This document shows positions 1-14,250 of a DNA stretch of 64,000 nt, piece after piece. Position 1 is the stretch's first letter. Each line of letters opens with the position of its first letter. The notes under the pieces are model-generated. The model saw only the letters and a list, made by a program, of their open reading frames with translations, did no database searches and had not been told where the DNA came from. Made by a program: the position numbers and the translations under genes. The DNA comes from Lota lota (lineage: Eukaryota > Chordata > Actinopteri > Gadiformes > Lotidae): the NCBI GenBank assembly GCA_026745465.1, contig JACYXH010000115.1:336001-400000 (forward strand), given 5' to 3'.

Positions 1-421
1 ACTACACAGCGCTATGGCCTATGGCGGCGCTATGTCAAGCTCTAGAGCTACCCTGAACACAAGGTTGTTTCAGCAGACCAGAAGAGCCCTCTACTCTCTA
101 GCATAGCGTCAGTTTAACCAGTGTCATGTCACAATGTATTGAGATGAGAACAAGATGGAAATCAAATGCACAGGCTCAGTTCATTAATTATAATGATAAT
201 AATTATAATAATATGATAATTATAATAAAACGCACATATTCACAAAAAGCAAAACAAAAAAAGACAATAGCTTCAGGAAAGTTGTCTTTTATGTGCATTG
301 ATTTTATTTTCAACGGAGGCTGCTAAACCAACATAAACCTTAAGTGAGTAGGCTTTACTGTTAAATCAATAAAACAGATAATGTTGACAAGCCTGTTTTC
401 ATTGCACCCTCTCTCTTCTCT

Positions 422-423
<2 letters not shown>

Positions 424-480
<57 letters not shown>
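424..480. repeat. (CT)n microsatellite
   Basis: About 55 bases of CT. Confidence 0.95.
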
Positions 481-1817
481 CCCGAGCTCAACCTCAACCA
501 TATTGTTTTTTTTGACCACACACAGACAAACATAGACAGACACATACACATACACACACAATGCTGCAATTTTGTAAAAAAAAAAAGAAAGAAGTGGTTG
601 TGATGGAAAATATTCACCTTGAAATTTAGTCATTTGTCTTTGGCAAGATTGTATTTGTTCTGTCAGTAGTAGCATTGTATTTTATTTATATTTTAAGTTC
701 TGTTTGGAGGAACATCAGCACACTCGGGTCACATTGCGGTCACTACCAAACACACTCAGGAAACCATTTTATACTTTGTTATTGACAAATGAGCAGACTC
801 AAAGAGAAAACAGATTCTGTGTTTACTTGTTTCTAGTTAACAAGCAAAGCAAGTTCCCAGATAAAAAAAAAAATCTGAAGTCTTTCATGTCATGCTGCAC
901 ACAGACACACGCAATAAATGTTTTTTGTCCACACATAAATTCATATAGCTTCTTGTAAATTAAATGTTAATGCATTTACTATAATACGTAGTTGAACCAT
1001 ATGCAATTTATTACACAAATTGTATATTCGTTTTTCTATTTAAAATACAAAAGAATTGTATTATTCCAAATTGAAGATAGTACTAACAAAGCCGGTATTT
1101 TCTTTTTTACAAATACCCCAAAAAACACATCAAAATATGTATATTTTACTATCTTTATCCCACTAGCGGCAGCAGTTACCCAATCACTGTAAACGTCTTC
1201 AAGAGCAGTGGAAAGGGGGTGTTTGGTTTAAATATCATTGTGAAATCTCACTCCAGATTAGGAGTTAGACACTCTTGCCCGCTACTCTTTATGAACTTCT
1301 GCATCATAAATACAGTCACGCCTCATCTGCTCAACTTATCAAGATGGGGATGAACAGCGTTGTCGAAACTTGTTGTGATGGGGGGGCTGGGGAGTGTGTG
1401 TGTGCGGGGTTATCCCATAAATCGTGCCAATTTTTTCCTCATCCCATCTCTGTGCAATGTCATTCAAAACGGCGACTCCATCTATTACCTGGGCGTAATG
1501 GGCTCCCACTCCCGTCTGCGCATTGTCCGGCGAATTATTAGCCCATAACTTCAAACTATCAATAACTTTAAGATCATAAGAGAGGTCTAAGGAGTGTATG
1601 TCACTGTGTGAGTGTTTGTGGGCTGTGAGACAAAAAAAAAAGAGCTTCTGGAAGCTGGAAAGAAAATTGATGTAGAAAGAAAAGAAGGAAAGTAGTTGTA
1701 TCAGGAACAAGCAGTTGTGAAGTTGCTATGTTGTGTTTTGGCAGGGCTTCTGTGTGACTATTCATCAAAAGTTATGAAAAAATAAGCTTTCTGCTTTTTT
1801 ATGGGTTCCATCCGCTT

Positions 1818-1831
1818 CCTCTAGAGGGCAG
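1818..1831 (+). promoter_or_regulatory. CTCF-like core motif, plus orientation
   Basis: CCTCTAGAGGGCAG matches the CCASYAGRGGGCRS core with one mismatch. Confidence 0.35.
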
Positions 1832-2618
1832 TATTCTTTAATGCCTTGGCCCCCTCTGGCTTTGAACTGTGGAAATACAGAGAAATCAATGGTGGTATTT
1901 ATTTGAGCAGTTTCATATGTGTCACATCAAGCTGCTTTGTTTCATCCCAAGTGATGACAGTTTGCTTTTCTCATTTCCGTTTAAATTAAGTGACCGCCTA
2001 GAATATGCTGCCATTCCAAAGGGCCTTTGTAAGTGACCAATTTGAAGAACTCTGTTAACTCAGTTTTCCCTATTAACAAATAGATGATTAATAGTTTTGT
2101 CATTTGTTACTCTTTCTCTCCCTCTCTCCTCTCTCTGTTCAAAAGCAGTTTAAAATTGCTAATAATAAAAAGCCTTGTTGGAAATTATTCACAAACAAGA
2201 TCTGTCTGTCAGATAAAATAACAAGGTTACATGGGGAAAGTGCTGTCCTAGTCTTCCCAATCGTCCCCTCTGTAACTCATGCACTATTCCTGAACCAATT
2301 CAATTTTTCTTCTCAATGCTATCAAAGCTGTCTCCTTTTTTATATAAAAAAAACAAAAACAGTCTGTTTCTTTTCATCTTTCCAAATCGACACTGGAAGC
2401 TACTGAATATACAACAAAAACACAACGTGAAGTAAATCAATTCGCCAATACTGATTGCTCACAAATGCCACGTCTTTCAAAAGTCCTAATTAGTCAATGT
2501 CAAGAGAAGTCAGATTGGCTGGACTACGAGGCTTTTATCCAACACAACAGGCTGCAAAATGCTCTAGGCCTGTTTTGAACAGTGCATGTGAATAGTGCAT
2601 GTGAATGTAGGTAATAGT

Positions 2619-2644
2619 CAGAGGGGACCCGGTCGGTCCCTCTG
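2619..2644. repeat. Short hairpin next to a 13-bp tandem duplication
   Basis: CAGAGGGGACC and GGTCCCTCTG pair with a one-base bulge. Just left, agtgcatgtgaat is repeated exactly twice (2581-2606). Confidence 0.7.
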
Positions 2645-5216
2645 GTCTCAGTTGAGCTAGCAGACCGTGACAAAGGACTGTATTCAACACACACATAGAA
2701 TCAATACGCTGTAGCTCTCCCTATTGATTTTCACAGTATGTGAGATTTGCTGTGTAGGTAAACATTGCTTTGACAGCATCTGAAATGACTTTATATATTT
2801 ATGCATGCTTTTTTTTCTCTTGCTCCTTTTGAAGCATTTCTTTTAGTATAAAACTGCCAGAGATGAGTGGTTTGGTTTTGGATGAACAGTTATCTTACGT
2901 GGTTTCAGGCTTCCCCAATCGAAAAACCCAGTATTGTTAATATATTGTTATATTTGTTATTATTATTATTATTATGGTCATTAATTTACTCATTTATATG
3001 ACTCATACTTCATCTCTTTATCATGGACTAAAAGTTTATGTATTAACGCCTTGAATTCAGTTAAACAAATAATACATTTTTTATCCTATTGTCAACAATT
3101 ATTTTAGTTGTCGAACTAATTGTAATATTAATTTATCGTATTGTAATATTTGAATTTCGCATATACATGGCATATACATATTATTAATGCATCAACTTCT
3201 CATACTTGACCCAGATCAAGTCTGAGCAACAATGTGACTTGTACCTTAAAGGTCAAAGGACAGTTCATTGTTAAACAAGTAAACCTTATGTAAATGCTCG
3301 AGAAGCTCTGGAAGCTTAGGAATATTAATGTTGTTATAATGATATAATAATGAATTAATTATGACTACGTTTACAATGCCAACTATTTACTTATGATGTG
3401 TTTTCCCACAACATTTCTTGGTTAATTTTGGGAAAAGTATATTTGCCCAAGATACATTCCATAATATACAATTATGAAGTAAGGATGAATCAATTAATTA
3501 TTACCAAAATTACAAGCCCAGAAAACAATCACACACCAAATGTTTCACCGCTTGGATGAGGGCAGGCAAATTAATGCTTTTCAATTTGAGTTTGTTCAGA
3601 AATGACATACCTAGATAAACATCCATGTCCCGGCTTTCTCTTGTACTTTTCAAAGACGGGCCTCATCTCGTGAGGCACGAGATGGTTTTGAATGCTTTAA
3701 AGTGGTTATGTGGTTTTGTATGCTTTATTTGAAGGAAATGAATAAAGTAAATATGTGTGATATTTTTTTTTGAGCTATATTGCATTTCCTTGGTTACAGT
3801 TGGATTTATCTTCAGCTCTCATTTGCAAGAAGATATGTCCAATACAGGAGCATTGCAACACATAAAACGTAATATTTAACTTTACTTAATAATTTAAATT
3901 ATTTCAGAATTTACAATGGTACAATGATAAAATGTTGATATACATATTCCACAAAATAAAACCAGCCATACAGAAGAGATTAAAGCACAGAATTATTTTT
4001 ATACATTTCAAAATAAAAGACAATATAAATATAAGACTGCTGTGTTATTAAATGGGTAATAAATGCCTTTTACTTAATTTGACATTTGGCACTCCTTCAA
4101 AGAAACAGAAACAGTTTACCAATGGCTTGTTTTAAGATAGTAATTGCATTTCTCATTGTAAGCTGACCAATTGTAGGACATAAACTCTTTGGGATGGAGG
4201 AAAAAAAGGAAAACATCATAGGTAAAATGGATATTTATTTATAAATACTATTTGGATATTTTAATGAGTTCATAATTACTGTGTAGTGCGTAAAAACAAA
4301 TACAATTACACGACATACGTGTGTTGTTACTGCCTGGGAAAAGTATTATCCCTTTGAAAAAAATAAACGTTGTTTATGTTGCATCTTCAATTACCAATGG
4401 CGGCATTAAAACAATATTTAGACTGGAATACCAAGGTTAGCCACTGAGATGGCACTTGTAATTAGGTCGTGCTGTTATTTAATAAATAGTATATTTTTAG
4501 TGTGTTTTGTCTTGATTTATTATTTAATTATATATTTTTAACTCTTTTCATCTACATCATTTGTGCTCTTTAAATTTTGATTATGGTTGTTTGATTAAAA
4601 TTGTTTGTACATTTCATATCTGATACTAACTTTAAGAGAGGATGACTTGCGGGGAGACAGAAGCCTAATTTAAAATATTAACATCAAGGTTCGTTGAATA
4701 GCTGTAGCTCGTAGGAATCGTCACCTAATTACCCTTGAAAAGGAAATCATTGAAGAGATAAAAAAAATTAAAAGCCATTGATTCCGCCGATAAAATTAAG
4801 TCTCGGAACGGCAAAAAACAGATCTGCTGCAAAAACAGATCTGCAACAATTCACAACCAATCAGGTCGTTTTGTGTTTTTTCCCCTATCTCCTTTCTTAT
4901 AGAAAGAGAGACGAGGTTCAAATACCCTCATGAGCAGTGCGTTTCTGAACTCCCTTGCACTGAGAAAATAAAGAGAGGAGAATAATAGGCTTCCTGTTGA
5001 AGGGGGCACCAGGATTCCTGCCATTGCTCAGGCGGCCAACCCTAAGACCTCTCCTTGTGTTAAGCCCACTGGCATTTATTTGCTTTAGAATTACCTGCCA
5101 GCTCAATTTAGTAATAGCCTGTGTCATATGAAAGCAAACCAGCGCCCCCAACCCATGCCCTGGCCTGGCCCTGCCTCGCGGAATACCTACATGTGATATG
5201 TATGTCTTGATGTTTC

Positions 5217-5219
<3 letters not shown>

Positions 5220-5262
<43 letters not shown>
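5220..5262. repeat. (GT)n microsatellite
   Basis: About 43 bases of GT, part of the Z-DNA-prone region that follows. Confidence 0.95.
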
Positions 5263-5263
<1 letters not shown>

Positions 5264-5306
5264 GCGTATGTCTACACAAGAGTGTTGGCGTCTGTTCTCA
5301 CACAGT

Positions 5307-5485
<179 letters not shown>

Positions 5486-5569
5486 ACACAGAGTTCAGGT
5501 TGTTGCGCATTCTCTTTTGAGCGTCAGGTCGTCTGATCAGCTGACTCTGTGTAACCCATGTTATAGTAA

Positions 5570-7330
5570 CAACCCCCCTCCCCCCTGAATACTCTCGGCA
5601 TCCCTTTCCCTCTGCCTCCCTCTTCCTCCCTCTGTCACTCACACCGCCAACAGTGTTGGGAACTCTGTGTCCTGACACTTCAAATTACCCTGGTCCAAAC
5701 AATGACCATTTTATTAAATCCTCGACCGCCCTGCCTTCTCCTGGCGACCACCCTCTCACTCCCTCTCACACACGGATGCACGCATACAGATATTCTCCTG
5801 GGGAGTAGGGGTTGAACTGGGCGGTTGTGTCGAGTGTGATGGCAGTTTGGCGGCGAGGGTGGGGGGTAGGAGGGCGGACCAGGTCACTGGGACTGCTCTG
5901 GTTCCCTAATACTGACTTGCTGCCACGCTCTGGGGAGAGCTGGGGGAGATTTATGCTGCTTTGATGTACACTTTGAATGGTAATTAGTGAGAACTAGGCC
6001 AGTGCAGGGCAGGAAAGCATGTATGTGCGTGTGTGTGCGTATGTGTTTGTGTGTGCGCGTGCATGAGAGGGTGGGAAGGTGATGCAAATGTTGCCGCGTT
6101 TTACAAGACCTGGGCTGTTTGTTTGCGAAATATGCTATCCACAGATGGGAAATCATAGACATTTGATGCTGATAATAAATACTCTATATTAGACAATATA
6201 AATAATAATTAAACAAGTAAAACCCTGAAGAACAAAGCTCCAGACAAATAGTGGGATCTAAAACAAATAAGCTAATCTCACAATTACACTCTTATTCATC
6301 ACAAACATTCATTTAATACAGATTTTATCCATCACGTTTTGTTTTGTTTTGTTAGGAGCAATACCATCAGATTTACACACTATGGTCCAACCAGACAACA
6401 ATCTTCTAAACCGTGTCTCTAATTAGGAACCTCTTTAACCTAACAATACAGTTCCCCTGCTGAGTTGATTCATGGATAAATCCATTGTCTCAGCTTAATG
6501 TTAGCTTCTGTGCGTGCGTGTGTGCATGTTATACACATTTGTGTGGAGCTACTTTTGTCTTACGTAAGTAAGATCGGTGCTGCTTGCTAAGTAAGCAAAC
6601 AGCACCAATAATAGTGGTGTGTGAATACTGATTGGAGACTGATCTAAATCGGTGCCCTGACCCTTGACCCTTACACACAGGGGGCCGAGGCCCGTCACTG
6701 TCATACCCTCCTCTTGTCGTGTCATATCCCGCAAGCGCAATCTGAGTTGAGTCCCACCCAAAGGTAGACGTAAGGGTTTACACAGGGTTCTGGGGGGTGG
6801 GCTGGACCAAGTGGTCTCTCTTTCTCTTGCTCTCTCTCTCTCGCTCTCTTCCTTTCTCTCTTTCCCTCTTCTTTTCTCGCTCACTTTCTCGCTCTCTTGC
6901 TCTCTTTCTCTCTTCTATTCTCTCTTCCTTTCTCGCTCTCTTTCTCTCTTCCATTCTCTCTCTCTTCCTTTCTCGCTCTCTCTAGCTCTCTCTCGCTCTT
7001 TCTCTTGTGTGCATATACACACAGATAGATACACACAGACGTATACACACACAGCCAGCAAAAGCCCTCCCTGACAGGCCCTTGCCAGAGCTGGACGTGT
7101 TTTACACTGAGCAGATGTGGTGTCCTACTTGTTTTCCTTGGTAATTATCCTTCATTTAGTGAAAGCATGTGCCAATCAAATGATTTTGAGGGCGAGACCA
7201 GGGGCACAGACGGTAGAGCGAGGTTGATATCGAGACAGGGAGAGAGAGAGAGAAGTTGAGAGAGAGAGAGAGGCGTTTCTTGTGTGTGAGAAGCGCGGTG
7301 TCATTTAGGAGTCATTAGTAGATTACAGGG
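5570..7330. other. Noncoding, mixed unique and CT-rich DNA
   Basis: Nothing gene-like. It includes an imperfect CT/CGCT pyrimidine tract at 6815-7005 and short GT-rich text at 6020-6065. Confidence 0.5.
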
Positions 7331-7331
7331 G

Positions 7332-7526
<195 letters not shown>

Positions 7527-8129
7527 ACGGATCATTTGACTTTGTAGTGGCAACAAATTTGCTGATTATCACATTTAACACTTGCCTCATTCAATCATGC
7601 TTTAGCACAGTGAGGAGCTCGTAAATCCCCATCGTGGAAGGCTTTGCTCTCGTCCAATGAATGCTGAAAGGAAATATCTAAAGAAATAAACGTTTTTTTA
7701 CTGAATGTTTTTTACTTTTTTACATGAAAATAGGCACACATTTTAAAGAATAATCATAATGAAATTATAATTAAATAATGTAAATTATTGTATACCTGTC
7801 AATAATAATTAGAAAATACATTTTTGTAAAGTACATATTTTCAATGCACTTCACGGTTACAGTGTCACAAAACAACACAAAACAGTGATTCAAGTTGGAT
7901 ATCGAGGCCCAGCCGAAAGGAAGAGAGACAAAAGGAGAGAGTGAGAGAGGAAAAAAAAGCTGACGGAAGATATATGAAGTCTTCACGTGGATGAACTCCC
8001 ATTCTTTTTGGCTGTGAGGTGCCGCGGACCGTAGTGAAGTGTGATTGTGTCTGACAGCTGCCGAGACCCCGGCTTTATCATGATGGATACACTCTCAAGC
8101 CGTGGTGCCTCTACACCGGAGCTTTACCT

Positions 8130-8247
8130 CAAACACACACACACAGGTAGAGGCACAGACATATAGAGACACACACACACACACACACAGGTAGAGGCAC
8201 AGACATACAGACACACACACACACACACACACACAGATAGAGGCACA

Positions 8248-8296
<49 letters not shown>

Positions 8297-8489
8297 AGAG
8301 GCACAGACATATAGAGACACACACACACACAGGTAGAGGCACAGACATACAGACACACACACACACACACACACAGGTAGAGGCACAGACATACAGACAC
8401 ACACACACACACACATGCACACACACACACACACACACAGGTAGAGGCACAGACATACACACACACACAGGTAGAGGCACAGACATACA

Positions 8490-8534
<45 letters not shown>

Positions 8535-8625
8535 AGAGGCACAGACATACAGACACACACACACACACACACAGGTAAAGACACAGACATATAGACACAC
8601 ACACACTCACAGGTAGAGACACTCA
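8130..8625 (+). repeat. VNTR: AGGTAGAGGCACAGACATA core with variable (AC)n spacers
   Basis: Eleven copies of the core (near 8146, 8189, 8235, 8294, 8331, 8376, 8440, 8470, 8531, 8573, 8612) are separated by AC runs of about 8-45 bases. The last copies are diverged. All three minus-strand frames are open across it because the repeat lacks stops; none is a gene. Confidence 0.9.
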
Positions 8626-8763
8626 CAGAGAGACCAAAGACACACAAATGTAGAGAGACACACATAGTGACACACATAGAAGCCACACCTACTTGATGGC
8701 ACCTTCATTCATTCATATTCACACATTCAGTCATTCATCATTAAGCTCCATCAGCCTCGGTGA

Positions 8764-8966
<203 letters not shown>

Positions 8967-9689
8967 TAAGCCACTTATTCTGGTCCCAGAAGAAAGTTCT
9001 ACCCAGTTTGCATACAGGCTCCATTTGTCATCGCTGCTCAAGGGCATCTGCTTTACAATGATGTCAGCCACAAGGCTCATGCACTCTCTTCTTCCATACA
9101 CCTGTGTTTGTGGGCGTCTGCATGCACATTTGAGGGTATTGTGAGAGATTTGTTTTTTAAACCCCTTAGCAGTTAGTTCAAACATGTGCGTTAGCTGGAC
9201 TGTGTGTTTGTGATTGTGTTTTGTCTGTGGCAATATGTCAACTTGCATTTTGCTGCTATATGTCCAGGTTTCCATGTCTGAATTTACTTCAACAGCTTCA
9301 AGAGTTTTTGCTTTTAAAATACTCACTGGACTGGAAAAATGTAGATGACAGTGAATGTCTTTTGGATGACGTACACCTATATGTGTCTGAACTCACGTAT
9401 ATCTAGATGGGGTTCTGCAAGGCAATCATTTGTTGCCACAGCAGGGCAAACTGACCAATGCAACAAAATAAACCATCTAGCAGCTGGGGCAGAGCAAGCG
9501 ACCGCCGAATTTGCCTGACCCAGCTGCCGCGTATTGTCTGGCTCCCGCATCTGCACATGTAATGGCACCAACGCCACCAGCGTTGACTACCTCCCCACCC
9601 CCCCTGTCTGTGCATATGCATGTCTGTTGCCTGACTCCAACAAACCAAACCCAGTTCCCCGCTGTGGATCCACTCCCTCTGTTCGTCTC

Positions 9690-9690
9690 C

Positions 9691-9786
<96 letters not shown>

Positions 9787-9793
9787 CCTCTCC
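9690..9793. repeat. (CT)n microsatellite
   Basis: About 100 bases, with one ttc break near 9704. Confidence 0.95.
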
Positions 9794-9794
9794 T

Positions 9795-11117
9795 AACATC
9801 TGACCTTCTCTCGCTCCTCGTCAGTGGAAAACTCTACTCATGCATTGAGTAGATTGCTGCAGAACTCATGTGATGTGACAACGGTGCGCCCCCACAAAGC
9901 GCCCGCTCGATACCCCAAAGCATTTTTAATTAAACAGCTCACCAACGGAGCCGGTACCCTCTCCCTCAGCAGTTGAAAGACTCCCACATCGGCCCCATGT
10001 GTTAAAAGTTTGAGTAGGTTTCCAATGGCTGTGTTTGACTTGGCCTGGCTGCCAGAGGCCCACTACCCCCCGCCACCCCCAAATTGTCTTGTTTAAACGC
10101 GAGGTTGTTTAGAGTTACCAGCCTCATCCAACCCCTCACCCTTGTCGTCCTCCACCCTCCACCCCCCTCACCCCTGTGTGTGGGATTTGAAGAATATCTG
10201 GCTACGGTTACGCACGCGACCACGCTCGCTGTTCTCCCACTTTGTGTAAAATGCCTTGAAATGAAGCTGACATCGAAGACATTCAACTGGGTGGGTTTTA
10301 GCCAAGAAGGAAGTGAGACCCTCCAAACTCTCCCCCAGCCGCTCTCCCCCGTCGCCATGGTTTTGTTTAAGCGTCGAAACGAGTAAAATTGAGCACTCAT
10401 CTGTTGCCGTGGCGCTTCATCAACAACATTTGTCCATCCCCGATGTAAAATCAATACGACACATGCTGACACAATGCATGAGCAATGGCAAGCGTTGCCG
10501 TCGTTTGTCATCGACTGGCAATAAAGATATGTCACAATTGATTTTAGGACATTTGTTACCCCCCTTCCTCTCTTGCTCTCCGTCTCTCTCTATCCACCTC
10601 TCTTCACACCTACATCTTCCCTCTCTCTCTCTCCCTCCCTCTCTATTTCAACACACTGTAAGAGAAAGAAAATAAATGAGCGCCATGATGACTGAGGTAC
10701 AGTCAGCCTTGTCAAACCCAATTATTATGAGAGCGAGAGGTAGGGGAAGGTTTAGCACTCAGACCGGCTTGAACACAGGACCGTTTTGGATCTTGACATG
10801 GGGTTGATGGGGTTGATAGGGTGGAGGTGAGTCGGTGGGTTGAGGGGAAAGGGACGGGGGAGCATTTTGTTGTAGCTGTTCAATACACGCTTTTTTTAAA
10901 AGACCTTCCAGAATTGCTCTCAGACTACCGTTTGAATGGGCGACTCTCCTCTGAGTTTGTGTTTGTATTTATTTTCTTTCACCACCTATTTCCATGTCGC
11001 CCAGAGGCTTTGCTTGAGGGTTTCTTCCTTACTTTTTTTCTCCCAACCAAAATAAAATAGTAACCTTGGATTGATAGAGTTTATAGATCCTTTAAATCAT
11101 CTTCAGACTGGAGGGAA

Positions 11118-11118
<1 letters not shown>
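9795..11118. other. Noncoding unique DNA
   Basis: No exon is supported. 10190-10560 contains CG-containing non-repetitive text that may be a conserved element. A CT-rich stretch lies at 10560-10645. Confidence 0.5.

Positions 11119-11119
<1 letters not shown>

Positions 11120-11158
<39 letters not shown>
11120..11158. repeat. (GT)n microsatellite
   Basis: About 39 bases. Confidence 0.9.
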
Positions 11159-11159
<1 letters not shown>

Positions 11160-11407
11160 ACGTGCGTGCGTGCGCCTGTGCATGTTTATGTTGTGCGTGT
11201 GGAAGGTGTTGTTTTTTATGTTTTGTGATTTAAGTTTTCACTTTCCTATCTTAATTGGGGATAAATCTGTATGGTCAACTTATCTGGAGGATGAACTCTG
11301 CATAGCTTAATTAGTTTTCTCTGTGGAGCTTGCATTCATCTTTTGAATGTTTGTCTGCTTGGGCCGCATGTCTATGTGTGTCGGTTTGAGTGTTTTACTC
11401 TGTAGGC

Positions 11408-11408
<1 letters not shown>

Positions 11409-11441
<33 letters not shown>
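11409..11441. repeat. (GT)n within a degenerate GT-rich stretch
   Basis: The pure core is followed by GT-rich, ATGCTTGTG-like text to 11560. Confidence 0.9.
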
Positions 11442-11444
<3 letters not shown>

Positions 11445-11836
11445 TATGCTTGTGGGTGACTGTGAATGTGTTTGCATGCTTGTGTTTGTGTGTATGCTTG
11501 TGTGTGCTGGTGTGTATGCTCATGCTTTTGTACGCGAGCCTGTGTGTTTGCACGTATGTGTCAGATGAGTGGCGGTGGTTTGTTGCCATTGGGCTGTGTG
11601 CAGCGCCGGTGTGCCCAGTGGTAGAGAGCAACATCTGTTTCGGGCTTGTTGTTCCTCTTGGCTGCTTTTCAATTGGATTTCCTCAAGCAGGGCCAGAAGC
11701 TGTCACCTCTGCTAGGCTCTGCTAGCTATCAGCACCAGCCCCTATATTAAGTACCTGGTTCAGGGCTAAGCTAATAATTCTCTATCCTCTTCTGAGCCGT
11801 CACCTTCCGCACTGCCGCTGCGCACCTCTGTATGTG

Positions 11837-11838
<2 letters not shown>

Positions 11839-11882
<44 letters not shown>

Positions 11883-11950
11883 TGCGCACAAATCAGCCTT
11901 CCCTTTGGTTCGTGGGCTGACAAGCCTGGGGGTCCCATCTCAAAGATTGA

Positions 11951-11985
<35 letters not shown>
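11839..11985. repeat. Two (GT)n arrays with a 70-bp unique spacer
   Basis: 11839-11880 and 11951-11985. Confidence 0.9.
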
Positions 11986-11987
<2 letters not shown>

Positions 11988-12406
11988 TTTATATGATTGT
12001 GGGTGTGGGCATTATCAGTATTAGTAGGCAAAAGGTACTGTCATTCTTAAAATGCAGCTATTAAGATGCAAGAATATGAACTAACACATTATTTATCATG
12101 ATAATAAATGAATTAAATTAACATTTTATCATGCACCTTTTTGATAATAATACAATATATCACCCTCGTTTATACATCTCATGTGCCTTTTGCGATATAC
12201 TAGACCGTACTATACTTTACAAATTTACTTTCTAGTTTCTCTCCCATGCACTTTCATACTATTCTACTCTTTATACTTGTATACTTTTCAACCACCTTCC
12301 ATAGTTTACATTCTCTGCTGACCTCTTGACCTACATTGTTTATCTACCCCCACAACGTCAACCTGCAGCTCTTTCTCTCTTTTGCCTGACTATCTTTCTT
12401 TGTGTG

Positions 12407-12407
12407 C

Positions 12408-12453
<46 letters not shown>

Positions 12454-12459
12454 ATGTGG

Positions 12460-12498
<39 letters not shown>

Positions 12499-12628
12499 CC
12501 TGGGTGTGTTTGTGTATGCATGTGTGTTTGTGTGTGTGTGTGTATGTACGTGCAAACCTGTGTGTGTGTGTGCATGCCTGCGTTTGTGTGTGTGTGTACA
12601 TGCATGTTGTGTGTGTGTGTGTGTGTGA
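12407..12628. repeat. Compound GT-rich array
   Basis: GT runs are broken by gtatgc, gtgtttgt and gcatgc words. Open frames across it are artefacts. Confidence 0.9.
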
Positions 12629-12659
12629 GAATGTGCATACTTGCTTTCGTGTATGTGTT

Positions 12660-14044
12660 CCCATCCCCTGTCTACCTGCCACTCTCCCGTGCCAGCTGGA
12701 GGGGTCCTGGAGACCTGTAGAACATCAAACCCCGAACCCCACCCTCCCCCCCTGACGCCCTCTTCTGCCTTGACAGGCTGTGTGCGCTTAAAGTGAGAGT
12801 TATGTATACAAGTTAATTAAACTGTTTTGGTGTGGAGGGGTCAGAGACATTAGCCGGTCCCAGAGCACAAGTGTGAATTTCATAACACACCCACACACAC
12901 ATAGATACACACGCAGACAGACACATTCACACACAACGTGGCGTTTCAACCTCTGCTGTCTCTCATTTCTCTTAATGGCTGCCAGCTGCGAGGGCAGAAG
13001 CTTTTCCCACAACGCTTTTGTTGCCAAGTGCCGATGCAGATAGCTCTATTTGTAAAAAGTGTCTGTGTGTGTTTGAATTTGGCGTGGATATTTGATGCAG
13101 GGTTTGGCCCGTTAAAGCGGCTCTCATTTTTGACGCGGTGAACGAGCATGGGCGCCTGGAATTGTCTTCAGGAGTATCTGAAGCTTGTCCAGTGGCTATA
13201 AGAAAAACGGAAATAATCTTTAAACAGACATTTAGTTGGGATTTCGATTTTTTTGTTGCTAAAGGGGGTAAGCCGAGGGTCAGGCCATATTTATTTTACT
13301 GTTCAGCAACATCGATTGCTTAAATTATCTTAATAATGGTCACGATTATAAGAGCAGGGAGCTCTTTAATAGATTTCTTCAATTGTCACGACTGGATTAT
13401 CAGTATTTTGAATAAAATATGCGGTGTTTAGTTTCATGAGCTGAACTTACCGAAGTTAAATATTGATGTGAATTATGTCAGGCGTGTGGGTAACATACAC
13501 TTGTTAGGTTTGTCCAAATGGCTCCTATTTGACCAGTTTGTAAAAGCAAACTGTGAGAAGAACTCTGATGAATTCCTTGAGGTGTTCAGCAGAAGACGGC
13601 ACAATAGTGCTTCTTTCAAATAGGCATTTGTGTGTGGGACAAGGTCATTCTATAGACTTTGATCATAAATTGGTTCCGCCTCTAGCATTCAAACCAGCTG
13701 TACGCTAACTAGCATATGGTACTATTTTCTTAGTTGCTTGGGGATATCCCGTCGATGGACCTGTAAGATGTAGAGGCAGAATATTTCAATCGACTTTACT
13801 TTTTGTTTTATGAAGGACAATTACATTGTCCTGATACTACACACATGTCCCAATGCCGAAATTAAAAGATGGATATGAAGAAGATGGAGAATACAGTCTT
13901 GGTCATTATTTTACACATTTACAAAGATGAGATAAATTCAATTTGTTGGTACAAACCTGAACAGTGTTCAAGTGTTCCAGTTCAAGGTCAAACCAAATAG
14001 TCATTTGAATCATTGTGCTCAAAGACTCCATACTTCCTATTCAC
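12660..14044. other. Noncoding unique DNA
   Basis: No exon seen. 12940-13180 is balanced, non-repetitive and could be conserved. Confidence 0.45.
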
Positions 14045-14250
14045 ACACAATCCCACTGTTTCTCTCGATCTTTCTCTCGCCCTCTCTCTCTCACCCTGTC
14101 TCCCTCTCTCTCTCTCCCTCTCACCTTGTCTCTCTCTCTCACCCTCTCTCTTTCTCCTTTTCTCTTTCTCCTTCTATCTCACTCTCCCTGTATCTCTCTG
14201 TTTCTCCGTGTCTCTCTCCCACCTCTTTCCCCCTATCCCTTTCCTCAATC
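14045..14250. repeat. Degenerate CT-rich tract
   Basis: Pyrimidine-rich CTCT/CCCT text, not a gene despite open frames in all three phases. Confidence 0.85.

Larger units (their letters stand above)
479..5219. other. AT-rich unique DNA, no gene seen
   Basis: No exon is supported. The stretch 2900-4850 is very AT-rich with TTA and TAA runs. 1340-1570 and 4900-5140 are less AT-rich with well-formed, non-repetitive text and are listed as candidate conserved elements. Confidence 0.5.

Noticed and set aside
8095..8686. Three overlapping minus-strand frames of 160-185 codons rich in Cys-Val
   Set aside because: They are translations of the AC-rich VNTR; a repeat without stops opens every frame.
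10002..10535. 177-codon minus frame
   Set aside because: Non-repetitive but with no recognisable domain; the DNA looks like a noncoding unique or conserved block.
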